DNA of 64,000 bases from Fragilariopsis cylindrus CCMP1102 (lineage: Eukaryota > Bacillariophyta > Bacillariophyceae > Bacillariales > Bacillariaceae): assembly GCA_900095095.1 (NCBI GenBank), contig FMBT01000304.1:310001-374000 (forward strand), read 5' to 3'. Under the pieces are notes generated by a model. It made no database searches and had not been told where the DNA came from. It saw only the letters and a program-made list of their open reading frames with translations. Within the stretch, counting starts at the first letter, position 1. Every line of letters starts with the position of its first letter. This document shows, piece after piece, positions 19,161 through 29,554 of this stretch. Both the position numbers and the translations under genes were made by a program.

Positions 19161-20343
19161 CTTGTCGAACTTGTAGAATTGTATTGTATTGTAGAGTACT
19201 GTATGTATGTATTCAACTACAAATGATGTAAATAACAATTGTATTCTTGATACTACCTTTTTATCTTAGCCCAGCCAAAGAACACAACAACAATTCAAGA
19301 AGTTCTCAAGTCAAAGGTACAGGAGTGTGTGTGTGTAATAAGTACTGGCGTAGGTAAGTAAGTTTTACAGTACAGTATGAGTAGGAATTTTTGTGAGCGA
19401 TAGATTCGGGCCTACCAGTAACTTACTACTTCATCAACGACTAATAATAAAAAAATGAACAATAATCACGAACAATCACGAACAACAACAAGTTCAACAC
19501 AACACTAGTACATTGTACACATCATAAATCATGAGTCGTGAGTTGATTTAATAAGCCTGATACGATTCTCTAAATACTACTTCAAGCATTAATATGTTAA
19601 CCGGGACTCATACTTAACGTATCATATATTAGTTGGGAATGGAGTTCGATTGTTGTTTTTACGTTGATTTTAGTACAGTACTACTACCGTATTCATTCAC
19701 GACAACGCTCGCTCACACCTTTATGATTCGTGGATGGTAACGGTATGACTACTAGCTAACAGAAATAATATGTGATACTCAATACTACTATACTAAACAC
19801 TACTATCCTACTAATACTACAACAGCCATTCATTTAGAACCGCATATATATAGTAGTCCTAATGCCTAATGGCCCTCCAGTCTGCTGCACTCATACAATT
19901 GCCGTCAATCAATCTGTGATCCTTGTTTGTTTGTTTATTGGTTCTTTGAAAAATCCTCTGCTACTTCGAAATTATTCAAAGAAGAATGGTGGCACTATAA
20001 ACTACATGCAGTAACAAACTGTTATATGAATAAAAACCGATCATAACTAATACTGATAATACTGTTATAAATTTATAGTAATAATACGTGCAAGGAAATA
20101 GAAGGAATAATATAATATATATAGACAGATATTCTTCTGCCATGGTAATGTGATAGGCAATAGATAAACAAGAAGAGAGACAGCAAAAACTGCTCGACCG
20201 ATGGAGGGACAGGAATCATATCGATGGGACTGGAATATTGAATCGACGGAAGATCAAGTCATTTCTTACCAACAAAGAATCGTCTACATCAGTGATCCAC
20301 AGGGTTTTACTTTTCTTGTACAATCCAGAAAATCAATATGCTA
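19161..20343. other. Intergenic; nothing recognised
   Basis: AT-rich spacer between two minus-strand genes, with scattered short runs such as ctactat repeats near 19780-19815. The small plus-strand frame at 20238-20480 overlaps the 3' end of the secreted-protein gene and looks non-coding. Confidence 0.6.
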
Positions 20344-22071
20344 TTAGAATGAGGAGAAAAACGCGTTGCTCACTTTCTCTGCAGCATCTGCGCCATCTTC
20401 GTCATTACTCTCTGCGCCAATTGTATCGAATGTTTCTGTTGAATTTCCGGATCCACTTCCGGATGAACTTGAGGATGTAGCTGCAGATGGTTCTGTTGTA
20501 GGTGGACTAGTAGGTGACTTTGTAGGTGGACTATTAGGTGACTTTGTAGGTGGACTAGTAGGTGGACTAGTAGGTGGACTAGTAGGTGGACTAGTAGGTG
20601 GACTAGTAGGTGAACTAGTTGGTGGACTAGTTGGTGGACTAGTTGGTGGACTAGTTGGTGGATTAGTACCTGCGTTATCCGTTTGGGTCAAAACGGGTGG
20701 TGTTGGTGTTGGTGTTGGTTGAGGACCTTCAGTAAGTGTAGGAGACGTAGGTGCAAATGTAGGTTCAGGACCTTCAGTAATAGGTGACACGGTACAGTAC
20801 TCATCATCATCATCATAGTCATCGTTATCATGATCATGATCGTGATCATCATCTTCGACTTCTTCGGCTTCTTCGGCTTCTTCGGCATCTTCGGCATCTT
20901 CGGCATCTTCGGCATCTTCGGCATCTTCGGCATCTTCGGCATCTTCGTTAGATGGTCCGTTATCATCATCGTCGCCATCGTCGTCATCGTCGTCATCGTC
21001 ACCTTCGTTGTCGTCGTCGCTAGATGGTCCGCTTGCCTTGGATCCTTTTCCTCCCTTGTAACCATCGACTTCTCCTTCTTCGTCGCCATCGTAGTTGTTC
21101 ATGCCACCAATTCTTTGTCCGCTTGCCTTGAATCCTTTTCCTCCCTTGTAAGCATCGGCTTCTCCTTCTTCGTCGTTATCGTAGTTGTTCATGCCATCAA
21201 TTCTTTGTCCAATACCGAGATGACGCGTTGCATCATTATCAAATCGATGTGCTAAACCACCCCCCTTTCCTCCTTTCCCATTATTCTTAGTCAAAGATTT
21301 CCCATTTCTTCCTCCCTTGATACCTTTGGTACCGTAGTGTATTTCCCGGGAGTCCGTATGAGAGTGTGTTGGTCGTTCCTTACATTTCTTTTCCTTCTTC
21401 TCTTTCTTTCCCTTCTTCTTGTCGCCTTTTCCTCCCTTTCCCTTTCCCTTTCCAGACGGAGATGGAGCAACTGTAGGAGCAACTGTAGGAGCATGCAACG
21501 AAGGAGGACATGATGTAGGAAGAAATGTTGTAGGAGTAAATGTAGGAGAACTTGAAGGAGTAAATGTAGGAGCAACTGTAGGAGCACTTGTAGGAGTAAA
21601 TGTAGGAGCAACTATAACACCACTTGCAGGCGCAAGTGAAGGAGGACGTATAATATTTCCGTTGTTACCTTGTGGATTCGAAGCTGTAATATCAAAAGGA
21701 GCAGGTGTACGAGCAACTAGTGAATTTGCAATATCAAAAGGAGCAGGTGTAGGTAGAGATTTAGTTTCAGTTTCAGGTTGAAGGTCACGAAGGTCACGAA
21801 GAATAGTAGTAGTACTATCACCTATAATGACATCTTCGACGACATCACCATCACTATTACCATCAACATTCCCATTATTAGAACCTCGCAATAAGGAGGA
21901 GGAAGATTGTTCTTGTTGTTGATGGTGATCGATGACGGCAGCGGTACTAGTAGCGGCCAATGATGGCGATGCAACCAGTAGTAGTACTATTAATATCATA
22001 GTAGTGGTACCGAGTAATGCATGTTGCATCAACATACTAATATTAGGTTTCTTCTTATTCGTGATCATCAT
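20344..22071 (-). CDS. Secreted Lys/acidic/SPPT-rich protein, silaffin-like biosilica candidate
   Basis: 575-residue intronless frame, ATG at 22071. Signal peptide core is MILIVLLLVASPSLAA (~25-42). ILRDLRDLQ (~90) holds two RxL motifs, the kind used for processing of some diatom silica proteins. PTFTP/PTVAP repeats follow, then a Lys/Gly block (GKGKGKGGKGDKKKGKK). Two ~30-residue repeats (GMNNYDGDEEGEVDGYKGGKG, shown in part) come next, then long Asp/Glu-Ala-Asp tracts, and SPPT/SPPTKSP repeats before a Ser/Gly-rich tail. Polycationic, polyanionic and hydroxyproline-type repeats behind a signal peptide are typical of frustule or wall proteins. Family assignment is by composition only; mucilage protein is an alternative. 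Confidence 0.65.
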   Translation of the reverse strand: MMITNKKKPNISMLMQHALLGTTTMILIVLLLVASPSLAATSTAAVIDHHQQQEQSSSSLLRGSNNGNVDGNSDGDVVEDVIIGDSTTTILRDLRDLQPETETKSLPTPAPFDIANSLVARTPAPFDITASNPQGNNGNIIRPPSLAPASGVIVAPTFTPTSAPTVAPTFTPSSSPTFTPTTFLPTSCPPSLHAPTVAPTVAPSPSGKGKGKGGKGDKKKGKKEKKEKKCKERPTHSHTDSREIHYGTKGIKGGRNGKSLTKNNGKGGKGGGLAHRFDNDATRHLGIGQRIDGMNNYDNDEEGEADAYKGGKGFKASGQRIGGMNNYDGDEEGEVDGYKGGKGSKASGPSSDDDNEGDDDDDDDDGDDDDNGPSNEDAEDAEDAEDAEDAEDAEDAEEAEEAEEVEDDDHDHDHDNDDYDDDDEYCTVSPITEGPEPTFAPTSPTLTEGPQPTPTPTPPVLTQTDNAGTNPPTSPPTSPPTSPPTSSPTSPPTSPPTSPPTSPPTSPPTKSPNSPPTKSPTSPPTTEPSAATSSSSSGSGSGNSTETFDTIGAESNDEDGADAAEKVSNAFFSSF

Positions 22072-23643
22072 GGTCGTCGGTCGTTTGTTGTAATGTTATT
22101 GTTATTGTTATTGTTGTTATCTTTTGTCCAATGAAAATGAAAATGAATTTGTGGTAAACTTCGAAAACAAGTAGAGCAGCTAGGATATATTTATTTCCCT
22201 TCGCTTTTGCATGCAAATACAGGTACGGTATAGTAGAATATAGTAAATCGGTACAGGAATATGAATGAAGCAGGAATGTAAGCAGTATCAGTACAAAAGC
22301 AAAATCAATCATACAACAACAATGTACGCCTTTATATCGTTGTTGTTGTTTCCGTTTTGTTACATTTCTTTTTTCTTCCGTTCCTCAAGTATTTAGAAAT
22401 AGTTGAGTTCTTGTATATCCCGTAACGGAATAATTCACATATTTCGTTTTTGTTAAAACTGTATGTATTCCTTCTCTTTACTTTATTTCTTTTGACTTTC
22501 CGTTCTACACGAATGAATCAAATATTAATGGACTATTTCATCATTTCTGCATAGTATGAAAGAGAGAGAATCACATAAATATACATGCATATACCATCAA
22601 CTATAAGTTCATTCCGTTTCGTGACGTACAGTAACGCATACTCATGCAAATTGAGATTGAATTGAAATTGAATTTGAGTATGCAATTGCATTTTTTCTTC
22701 ATTATTGTTCTTGTGGGAATTAAATTCAATTGAATTGTACTGAATTGAATCATAATACTTCAATACTAAATATTGTATACGGGAATTGATACCGTCCCGA
22801 ATCTCCTTCTCTATCTCTCTCTATCTCACGTGAAGATTTGAGTTGAGTGTGTTAACATTTCTCTGTGAATTTCTATGTGAAGGATAAGAGTGTGACGCGC
22901 TGCTTTTTTTTCTTCTCTTTTGAAACTGATGTACTGTGTTGATCAACCGGTATACAGTACGTGTCTCGTTATATTTCATAATTTAATTGATATATACTCC
23001 GCCAAGGCAACTCATCTTAAAGGAGCATTCCCGCCTACAGTACGCGTCATTCACTCTTCTATTCTCTCCCTTTCTCTCTTTTTCATCTCTTCCTTTTAAC
23101 CCTCTGTTAGTAACAAAGACAACTCCATCTGACTCTAGTACAACTATTATAGAACTTTCTTGTGTTTCATCCATCCTGTTCGAATGATTGATTCATTACT
23201 TCGCTCACACAAAAGAAAAAGAAAAAGTTACGTTAAGTTAGTAGCTTTCAGATTTACATAGAATTTAAAAAAAAGACGATCAACTGACGACAAGCAGACG
23301 ACGAGACGGTCGTCGTTTTCAATCATGTATAAGTAGATTTGATTTTGAGTCATGAGTGAGTGACAATCGAAACAAAACAATTCCACGCGGAAGTAAGTAC
23401 ATTTTTTCATTCATATCTTTACGTGCACACGACAAAAAAGCATGTTGTCATCTCATCAACAATTGAAGTTAACTTCACAAAGAAGATCTTTCTCGTTGCA
23501 TCATCTGTTTATCGGAATGCATTCTCAATATTTCGTATTTTATTTTCGAATTGACACTGCTTTAAATCTACATTGTCACAGATTAAATACTATTAATTGA
23601 AAGCAACAAACATCTATACCAAGCGACCGACCGCAATTAAAGT
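22072..23643. other. Divergent intergenic region
   Basis: Lies between the minus-strand secreted protein and the plus-strand FKBP, so it should hold both promoters. I see a ttattgttattgttattg stretch (22095-22112), pyrimidine tracts near 23060-23090 and no convincing gene. Frames near 22983-23187 are open on both strands over a low-complexity stretch and look like chance. Confidence 0.55.
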
Positions 23644-24489
23644 ATGTTCCGATTAAATTTCCTAGTATGCCTCGTCACCTTCGGCAGTAGTGCCCTCGCT
23701 TTTTCTCCTCCATCGTCAATGTCAGCGTCGAGACTTCATTCTGCGACACAAACAACGAAAACGACAACATCCATCTTGGTTGGATTAGAAGTTGTGGATG
23801 ATGAATCATCAGAAGAAGATGCCACACCATTAAGTCCATTTGATGCCTATTTGCCAACCGAAACACAAATAGAAGTTGCCTATAAAGATACTTTTGTTGG
23901 TAGTGGATATACGGTTGGTGAAAAAGAAAAACAAGTGTTAACTATCAAGTATACAGCAATTTTTATTGATAATGATAGTACACGGAAACCAAAATCATTT
24001 GATTTTGCAGAAAATTTTGTGTGTAAAACTGGTTCCAATGGTATATTACCTGGATATGAAGAAGGATTAGCAGTAAGTTACCTCAAATACTTGTCTAGAG
24101 AATTTTGTGTTGCGGTGAAGTGATTTGTGTGTCCTTTTTTTCTCTATGTGTTATGAGAAAGTACATGACGACAATCGACTGTATTGTATCTAACTCGTTT
24201 TATTTCCTTTCCTTTTTTATTTCACTGTACTGTACTGTGTACTATATAGGGTATGAAGGTTGGTGGAAAGCGTATCATACGTGTACCACCAAATAAAGGG
24301 TATGGTGATGAATGGTATAAGGGAACAATTCCACCAAATTCACATCTAGAATTTGATTGTGAATTAAAATCAATAGCACAAACACCACAAGAAGAAATTA
24401 TGGTACAAATAGAGAATTTTGGTACTGCACGTTTAGCAGGAATTATAGTGTTTGGTGGTTATTTAATATTAAGTCCATTTTTTACATAA
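23644..24489 (+). CDS. FKBP-type peptidyl-prolyl isomerase, plastid-targeted
   Basis: Two exons, 23644-24072 and 24250-24489, with a 177-bp GT-AG intron in phase 0; 222 residues. The N-terminus is a signal peptide ending SSALAFSPPSS. The Ala-Phe at the cleavage point is the diatom bipartite plastid-import signature. The FKBP domain follows (~75-190): VLTIKYTAIFIDN, FDFAENFVCKTG, ILPGYEEGLAGMKVGGKR, IIRVPPNKGYGDEW, IPPNSHLEFDCELKSI. A C-terminal hydrophobic helix (LAGIIVFGGYLILSPFF) suggests a thylakoid or envelope anchor. Predicted to assist folding or assembly of photosynthetic proteins. Prolyl isomerase activity is not certain, because several aromatic pocket residues of classic FKBPs are replaced. 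Confidence 0.85.
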
Positions 24490-25885
24490 GTTGTTGTTAA
24501 GCTATTCAATTGAATTGAATTGTATCCGTCGAAATCGACGTCGCAAGAGATCGGATTTTATTGTATTGTGATCTGAGGTATGGTATGGTATGGTATGGTA
24601 TGCCGCTTCTTCTCACCTTTATTTATCACAGATCGAAACAATAAATTGCAAAATAAAGTATACCCTTACTAGCTAGAGCATTGAAGAAAAGAAAAACTCT
24701 CTCGTGACGAACGCTTCGTTACTCGCTCCTTCCTTTCGTTGGGTTGATGCGTGGGGAAGGCGCATATATATACTTCAGATGATAGATCGGGACAAAGAAG
24801 AAAACATATTTGTGCGTAAATTAAATTTCTACTTTCAAACAACCACAGTGTTATTTATTTTGTGTTGCTATCTGCCATTTTATGTATTTATTAGTTTCGT
24901 TTGTAGATAATGATGAAGATGATGATACAACAGTGAATTCTAATTATTGATCTGTTAGCTAGTAGTGAGTGTCACCATCCTGTCAGTACTGTGCGGCAAT
25001 TGCAGTAACATAGCTTGCCAATTTTTACTTGTCTTTTTCCATCAGTGATGCAAACATAGAACTACTATCTAACCACCTCTACATTCATGATGGAATCCAC
25101 CCTCTTTGCTGTTATATATCTGACAAAGTACACATAAGAATACTACTAATGCAACTTAAATCCAACACAAATATTCTGGCACAAGTAGAATGTCAATGTT
25201 ATAGGCTACATACAACAAGCATTATAGATAGTTATCTATGCACACCACCCACGAGCGTCCTCTATCTATAACAGCATCAATACGTGGGGGTACACTTTCC
25301 CTGCCATTCACAACCATTCATTCCATGACAGATCAGACAAGTACAGTAGTCATAATTATTGGTAACAATCAAACTTTGTACTTTTGATAAAGTGCTAATA
25401 CATGTAATAACTAGATTCTCTATTATTTGATATTAAGGTTGTGATAAGAAATTATGAGTGTTTCATATTTCATTTGCTATCTTCTTCCTTTGATAGGAAA
25501 GATGTGATGTAGTTGTTGTAGTGTGTGTACTGCGCTGTAATCCTGGTATTCGTGATATATGATATATATATATGCTATGCGGTCATTCGGGCCATTCGGG
25601 TCATTCACTTCATTCGCTCTAGTCCTAGTTCTCTAAGTAGTTGTGCTAATATTCGCCCTGAATCAGGCCCAGATTTGGCATATATATTAGTATATATATT
25701 GCGCTTGTGCCCTAAATCAGGCCCAGACTTATCAGGCCCAGACTTGGTTCTTGGGGGACTGGAATTGTGACTAGACTTGGATCTAGTATTCGCGCTCGTT
25801 GCGCGACTACTTAGTATTTTAATAACTTTTACTCTCTTCTTGCACTAGTCTTACCAGACACATCATGCAAGATAAGAGGCATACA
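24490..25885. other. Intergenic, repeat-rich
   Basis: Contains five tandem ggtat units near 24577-24601. A small direct repeat of aatcaggcccaga occurs at about 25659-25750, with a third overlapping partial copy. No frame here shows a domain or a convincing start context. Confidence 0.5.
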
Positions 25886-25920
25886 AATGATTGTGACAGG
25901 GAGCATCCTTATAATAGCTG

Positions 25921-26022
25921 CTGACAAAACAATATTACAGCATCCTCAGTGGAATGGGAAATACTGGCATGCTGACAAAACAATATTACAGCATCCTCAG
26001 TGGAATGGGAAATGCTGGCATC
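25921..26022. repeat. 51-bp tandem duplication
   Basis: The unit beginning ctgacaaaacaatattacag occurs at 25921 and 25972, differing by one or two bases. 51 is a multiple of three, and the plus frame stays open through both copies (ADKTILQHPQWNGK twice), so it may be a relic of coding sequence. Confidence 0.85.
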
Positions 26023-26135
26023 ATCATGCAAAATGTTACCAGTTAATTTATTGCGGCTATTATTTTGCTAGAAGAACTTTCCCGGACAGTGAAGTTATGG
26101 AACCCATTATATATTTAATCTTTATATGTCTGCAG
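26022..26135 (+). repeat. Left arm of an inverted repeat pair
   Basis: Shares ttgcggctattattttgcta, aactttcc, atggaacccattatat and atatgtctgcag with the minus strand of 27470-27585. The two arms are about 1.3 kb apart and enclose the 525-bp TTAA-flanked element. Confidence 0.7.
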
Positions 26136-26324
26136 CACGACAATGGTAAACAGGGGTTTTCTTCTGGCCTATATTAGCTAAAATTATCTTGCAGGAGGTG
26201 TACCATGTGAAACAGAGGCCCTACTAATGGGGGCTTTAGTTGGGTTAGTTTATTGTATGAGTATTTCTGTGGATATTTCTGTCAAAATTGGTGTGGGGTC
26301 ATTTTCCAACCAACAGTGACTATT

Positions 26325-26857
26325 TTAACAGGATTCCTGTTATGGCGCCACATGTGGCGCCACTTTTTGGGGTCTAATTCTTGTGGGGGTGTATCTCTCC
26401 CAAAAATTGGACTTACAGCCCCCTATTGAGACACAGCGCGTCTCCGAATAAGGGCACGTGTCTTCTTATTAAGATAAATTGCACTCCGATCGCTTTGTAT
26501 GGGCCGCACCTACGCTGTAATAAGCCCGTAAAAATTAATTTTGGAAGAGCCATAGTAGGAAAATTTGCGGTTAGCGCTAAGTATCACGTTCAGTGTATGC
26601 CTGCGCAATAATTAATTTGTTTAAATATGAATCAAATAACTGACCTTGTGGTCGAGTTGGAAAAAATATGTTGATATGGTTAGATGTCCCTGGGTTCAAG
26701 TTGCCAATGCGTCAAATCTTAATTTATTTTGATAGTCTCTTCACATGTATTCGCACCTCCAAAGTTTTTCACTTTTATTTTTTTTAGATGGAAATTATCG
26801 CGTGTTATTAACACGCGCAAAATCGCAAAAAAATCCTTATAACAGGAATCCTGTTAA
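26325..26857. mobile_element. 525-bp non-autonomous DNA element with 15-bp TIRs and TTAA flanks
   Basis: The left end TTAA (26325-26328) is followed by CAGGATTCCTGTTAT. The right end is its exact reverse complement (26839-26853), followed by TTAA (26854-26857). Next to the left TIR is a perfect 20-bp palindrome (26343-26362, TGGCGCCACATGTGGCGCCA). Near the right TIR is a 9-bp-arm palindrome (26799-26817). There is no transposase frame. TTAA target duplications are known for piggyBac and Kolobok-type transposons; the superfamily here is not resolved. Confidence 0.75.
26641..26715 (+). other. tRNA-like segment with RNA polymerase III box motifs
   Basis: tggtcgagttgg (26649-26660) fits the A-box consensus and ggttcaagttg (26693-26703) matches most of a B-box, 33 bp apart, as in a tRNA. 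The acceptor and anticodon stems do not pair well, so it is not a functional tRNA. It may be a tRNA-derived (SINE-like) core carried inside the TTAA element. Confidence 0.4.
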
Positions 26858-27010
26858 TCAAATTCTTGCACAACAGCAAAATGAATTTCTAAACATACCC
26901 ATATATGCCAGTTGGTGTCTGCTGCATTGAAACACCAACCAACCATCTCCATACTACTTTTGTTATTATATATTAAGATAAGAAATAATCACACCATCCC
27001 ACACTATACC

Positions 27011-27184
27011 ACACCCAGTAAGATTAATAGCCCAAAACACAGCTCTTCATTATCTTGATGTACACATACCACCAGGTGAATTAAAACACAGAATTAATTC
27101 ACTGCCCTCACTAGGACATATTACTTCTGAATGGAAAGCATCATCATCCCAACCCTCTATTATTTTGGATGTAAATACAGTATA
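27011..27184 (+). pseudogene. Short coding-like remnant
   Basis: An open frame reading VRLIAQNTALHYLDVHIPPG and on through SLPSLGHITSEWKASSS to IILDVNTV and a stop has protein-like composition, unlike the surrounding AT-rich frames. There is no start codon and no recognised family. It could be the last exon of a lost transposon gene or chance. Confidence 0.25.
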
Positions 27185-27469
27185 ACTCATGTTCTCAAAA
27201 ATATATCAAATAAAGAAGTGATCAAGGACCATATTTAAAATAGTCACTGTTAGTTGGAGAATGCCCTCACACTAATTTTGACAGGAACATCCTCACAAAA
27301 AATACTCATAGAACAAAGTAACCCACCTAGAGTCACCATTAATTTGGTCTCCTGTTATGTTTACATGGTACACCTTCCTAAAGGTTTTTCGAGTCAAGTT
27401 AAGCTAATAATAGGTGTTTGGAGGCTGATGGCGAAGAAAGTTAACCCTGCTCATCAATATCATTCTGCA

Positions 27470-27585
27470 GACATATTTTGATTGAGCATATAATGGGTTC
27501 CATACCTTTATTTTCTGGAAAGTTTGTCTAGCAAAAATAATAGCCGCAACAAAATAACTAGTAACATGGTGTGTTACAGGCCAGG
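27470..27585 (-). repeat. Right arm of an inverted repeat pair
   Basis: Minus-strand counterpart of 26022-26135; shared blocks include ttgcggctattattttt, gctaga, aactttcc, atggaacccattatat and atatgtctgcag. Confidence 0.7.
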
Positions 27586-27714
27586 TATTAGTCGTGGATG
27601 TGTGCATTATCTGAGCCATGTAGCACAAGAAATGACTAAACCAATATTTGTTACTCACATGGGAAGGTATATACAACTTGTTATTTAAGAGCTGCAGCTT
27701 TAAATTATTTAATA

Positions 27715-27800
27715 TCCACATGGGAAGGTAGAGGAACTCTCCCTGCCAAAAAGCATGCCCTCTCTTGGAAGTTCTACTCTTTTTTGTGTGACTAGGGTAC
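27715..27800. repeat. Repeat shared with the inner right flank of the 4.3-kb element
   Basis: The stretch ggaaggtagaggaactctccctgccaaaaag...cttggaagttctac matches 59748-59825 (gcaaggtaaaggaactcttcctgaccaaaaag...cctggaagttctac), same orientation. This suggests a relic of the same element family. Confidence 0.7.
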
Positions 27801-28632
27801 TGAACTGATGCAACAGGTGTAGGGACATCAACATTGAATACACAAGATCATTATGTGTGCCCACCTGTTCTGTTGTCATATATTGAGTTGTTACGCACAG
27901 TGATGATGATGATGATGTGTACACTACATGCATTCAACTTGTTGTGTCATATGACAATGATGTGTACATGTGTACATGTTGTTCCATATTATTATGTGTA
28001 CAGTGCACATTTTGATAATGTACAGTGCGTGCATTGGACTTACAGGTTGCCTACCTTGCCTACCTGTTTCCATCATTCATGCTGCTGTGGTTGGTTCACA
28101 TTTAATGTTTGTTAGGTGTTATACAATAATTATTGTTTAGTAAGGACTCTACTATATGATAAGGTAGGTAGGGAGGCAGTCCTTGATTGGCTACTATACT
28201 ACTCTCCAACAGAAAGTATTTGTATTACAATGATGGATGCTTTGTTTGTGCAACTCATGGTTGTTGTTGTTGTGCTAGCATTTATTTTATACGTAATACC
28301 ACCACCATGCACGCACACAAGGATGGAATATACTAAGATAAGGTAATTCTCATTCACCTGTACGTTACAATTCTATTTTATCTTCTTTTATATAGACCAG
28401 ACCATTGTTATGTGATGTGAAGGCATGGCAGGAAGGAGACTGTTTTTCTAATAAATAGGTAAATAAATAAAAGCAAAACAATTCATCCTGATAGGCTTGG
28501 GTCTGAACTGTAACACGCTTCAAGCTAAATTTACCCTGTCCAATTCTTCATGCTGCAAAATTTTCATTTTTTCTAGTCTTTTTACCTGCAAATTGTTGCG
28601 TGTTTTTGCAAGCTAAAAATACACCCAAATAC

Positions 28633-28657
28633 ATACCTTATAACCAGAATCCTGTTA
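28633..28657. mobile_element. Solo right end of the TTAA-flanked element family
   Basis: ccttataaccagaatcctg followed by TTAA resembles the right end of the 525-bp element (ccttataacaggaatcctg, TTAA). No matching left end is seen nearby, so it is a truncated copy, or the right end of a larger element sharing the left end at 26325. Confidence 0.5.
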
Positions 28658-29554
28658 ATAGAAACGGAAACCATTATTGTACATTACATGCCCTATGAGA
28701 TGAGATAACATAACATGTAAATCTAAATAGAATCTGCTTGCACATAAGACAATAGTTATGTTATTTGATCATTCTTTATCTATTATTACTCGCTTGCGGA
28801 CGAAGGGCAGATGCCGTGTCAGCCACTGTAAATCGTAAATCACACGAGTCCATACGAAAAGTAATATTTATTAACAGGTGTCAAAAAATGAATAAAATTG
28901 ATTCCATAAGTTTTTTTTTCAAATGCGCCCAACTCTAACTACAACATCCATAATTAATTTTTATATAATTAACTTGAATTCACCCGAACCGCCCAAGCGA
29001 TGATTGATTAAATGGCGTTGGAATCCTGTGGAATTCTAGTTCTTTCATTAGTCTCCACAAGATGATTATTAAACAAAACTTTTATCAATAGAATATTTAA
29101 AATTTCTGTATCGACCCTACAATATATAACAATCAATGTTCTAATTATGTTACACTAGTGCACAACACAACGCGATAAAAGATTCGTTTTCGTCGCGTTT
29201 GTAGAATAATTTTCATTAACTATTGCAATAGGTTTCTACCATTCTGCAGGAAGAATTATAACTTACCGTGTGTTCTTCTTGCTACTTAATAAACTTCTTG
29301 GCTACCGGTATGAAGTAATTTTTGGGAACCAGCGTGGTCGTAATGCTGCATTTGCGAACTGAATTAAGTTAAAATGTGAGTGAAAAATTAAATTATGGAT
29401 GAGACCGACAAGTGATCACGTAAATATTACGTGCCCTTTTGTTTTTTATTTTTTTTCTTGATTCATTCTTGAAATTAACAATTCCGAGTTTTTATCCCCT
29501 TCCTCTCATTATTTACAATTCCATGACTAAGTTACCGTAGAACCTTTTCTCAAG
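28658..29554. other. Intergenic; nothing recognised
   Basis: AT-rich sequence upstream of the DUF6824-type gene; T-rich runs near 29440-29460 precede the start. No gene or clear element. Confidence 0.55.

Noticed and set aside
23644-24123. FKBP first exon as a stand-alone truncated protein
   Set aside because: The domain is completed in phase by 24250-24489 after a GT-AG intron.
26641-26715. Functional tRNA gene
   Set aside because: Acceptor and T-stem pairings fail and no clear anticodon arm forms; only the promoter boxes fit.
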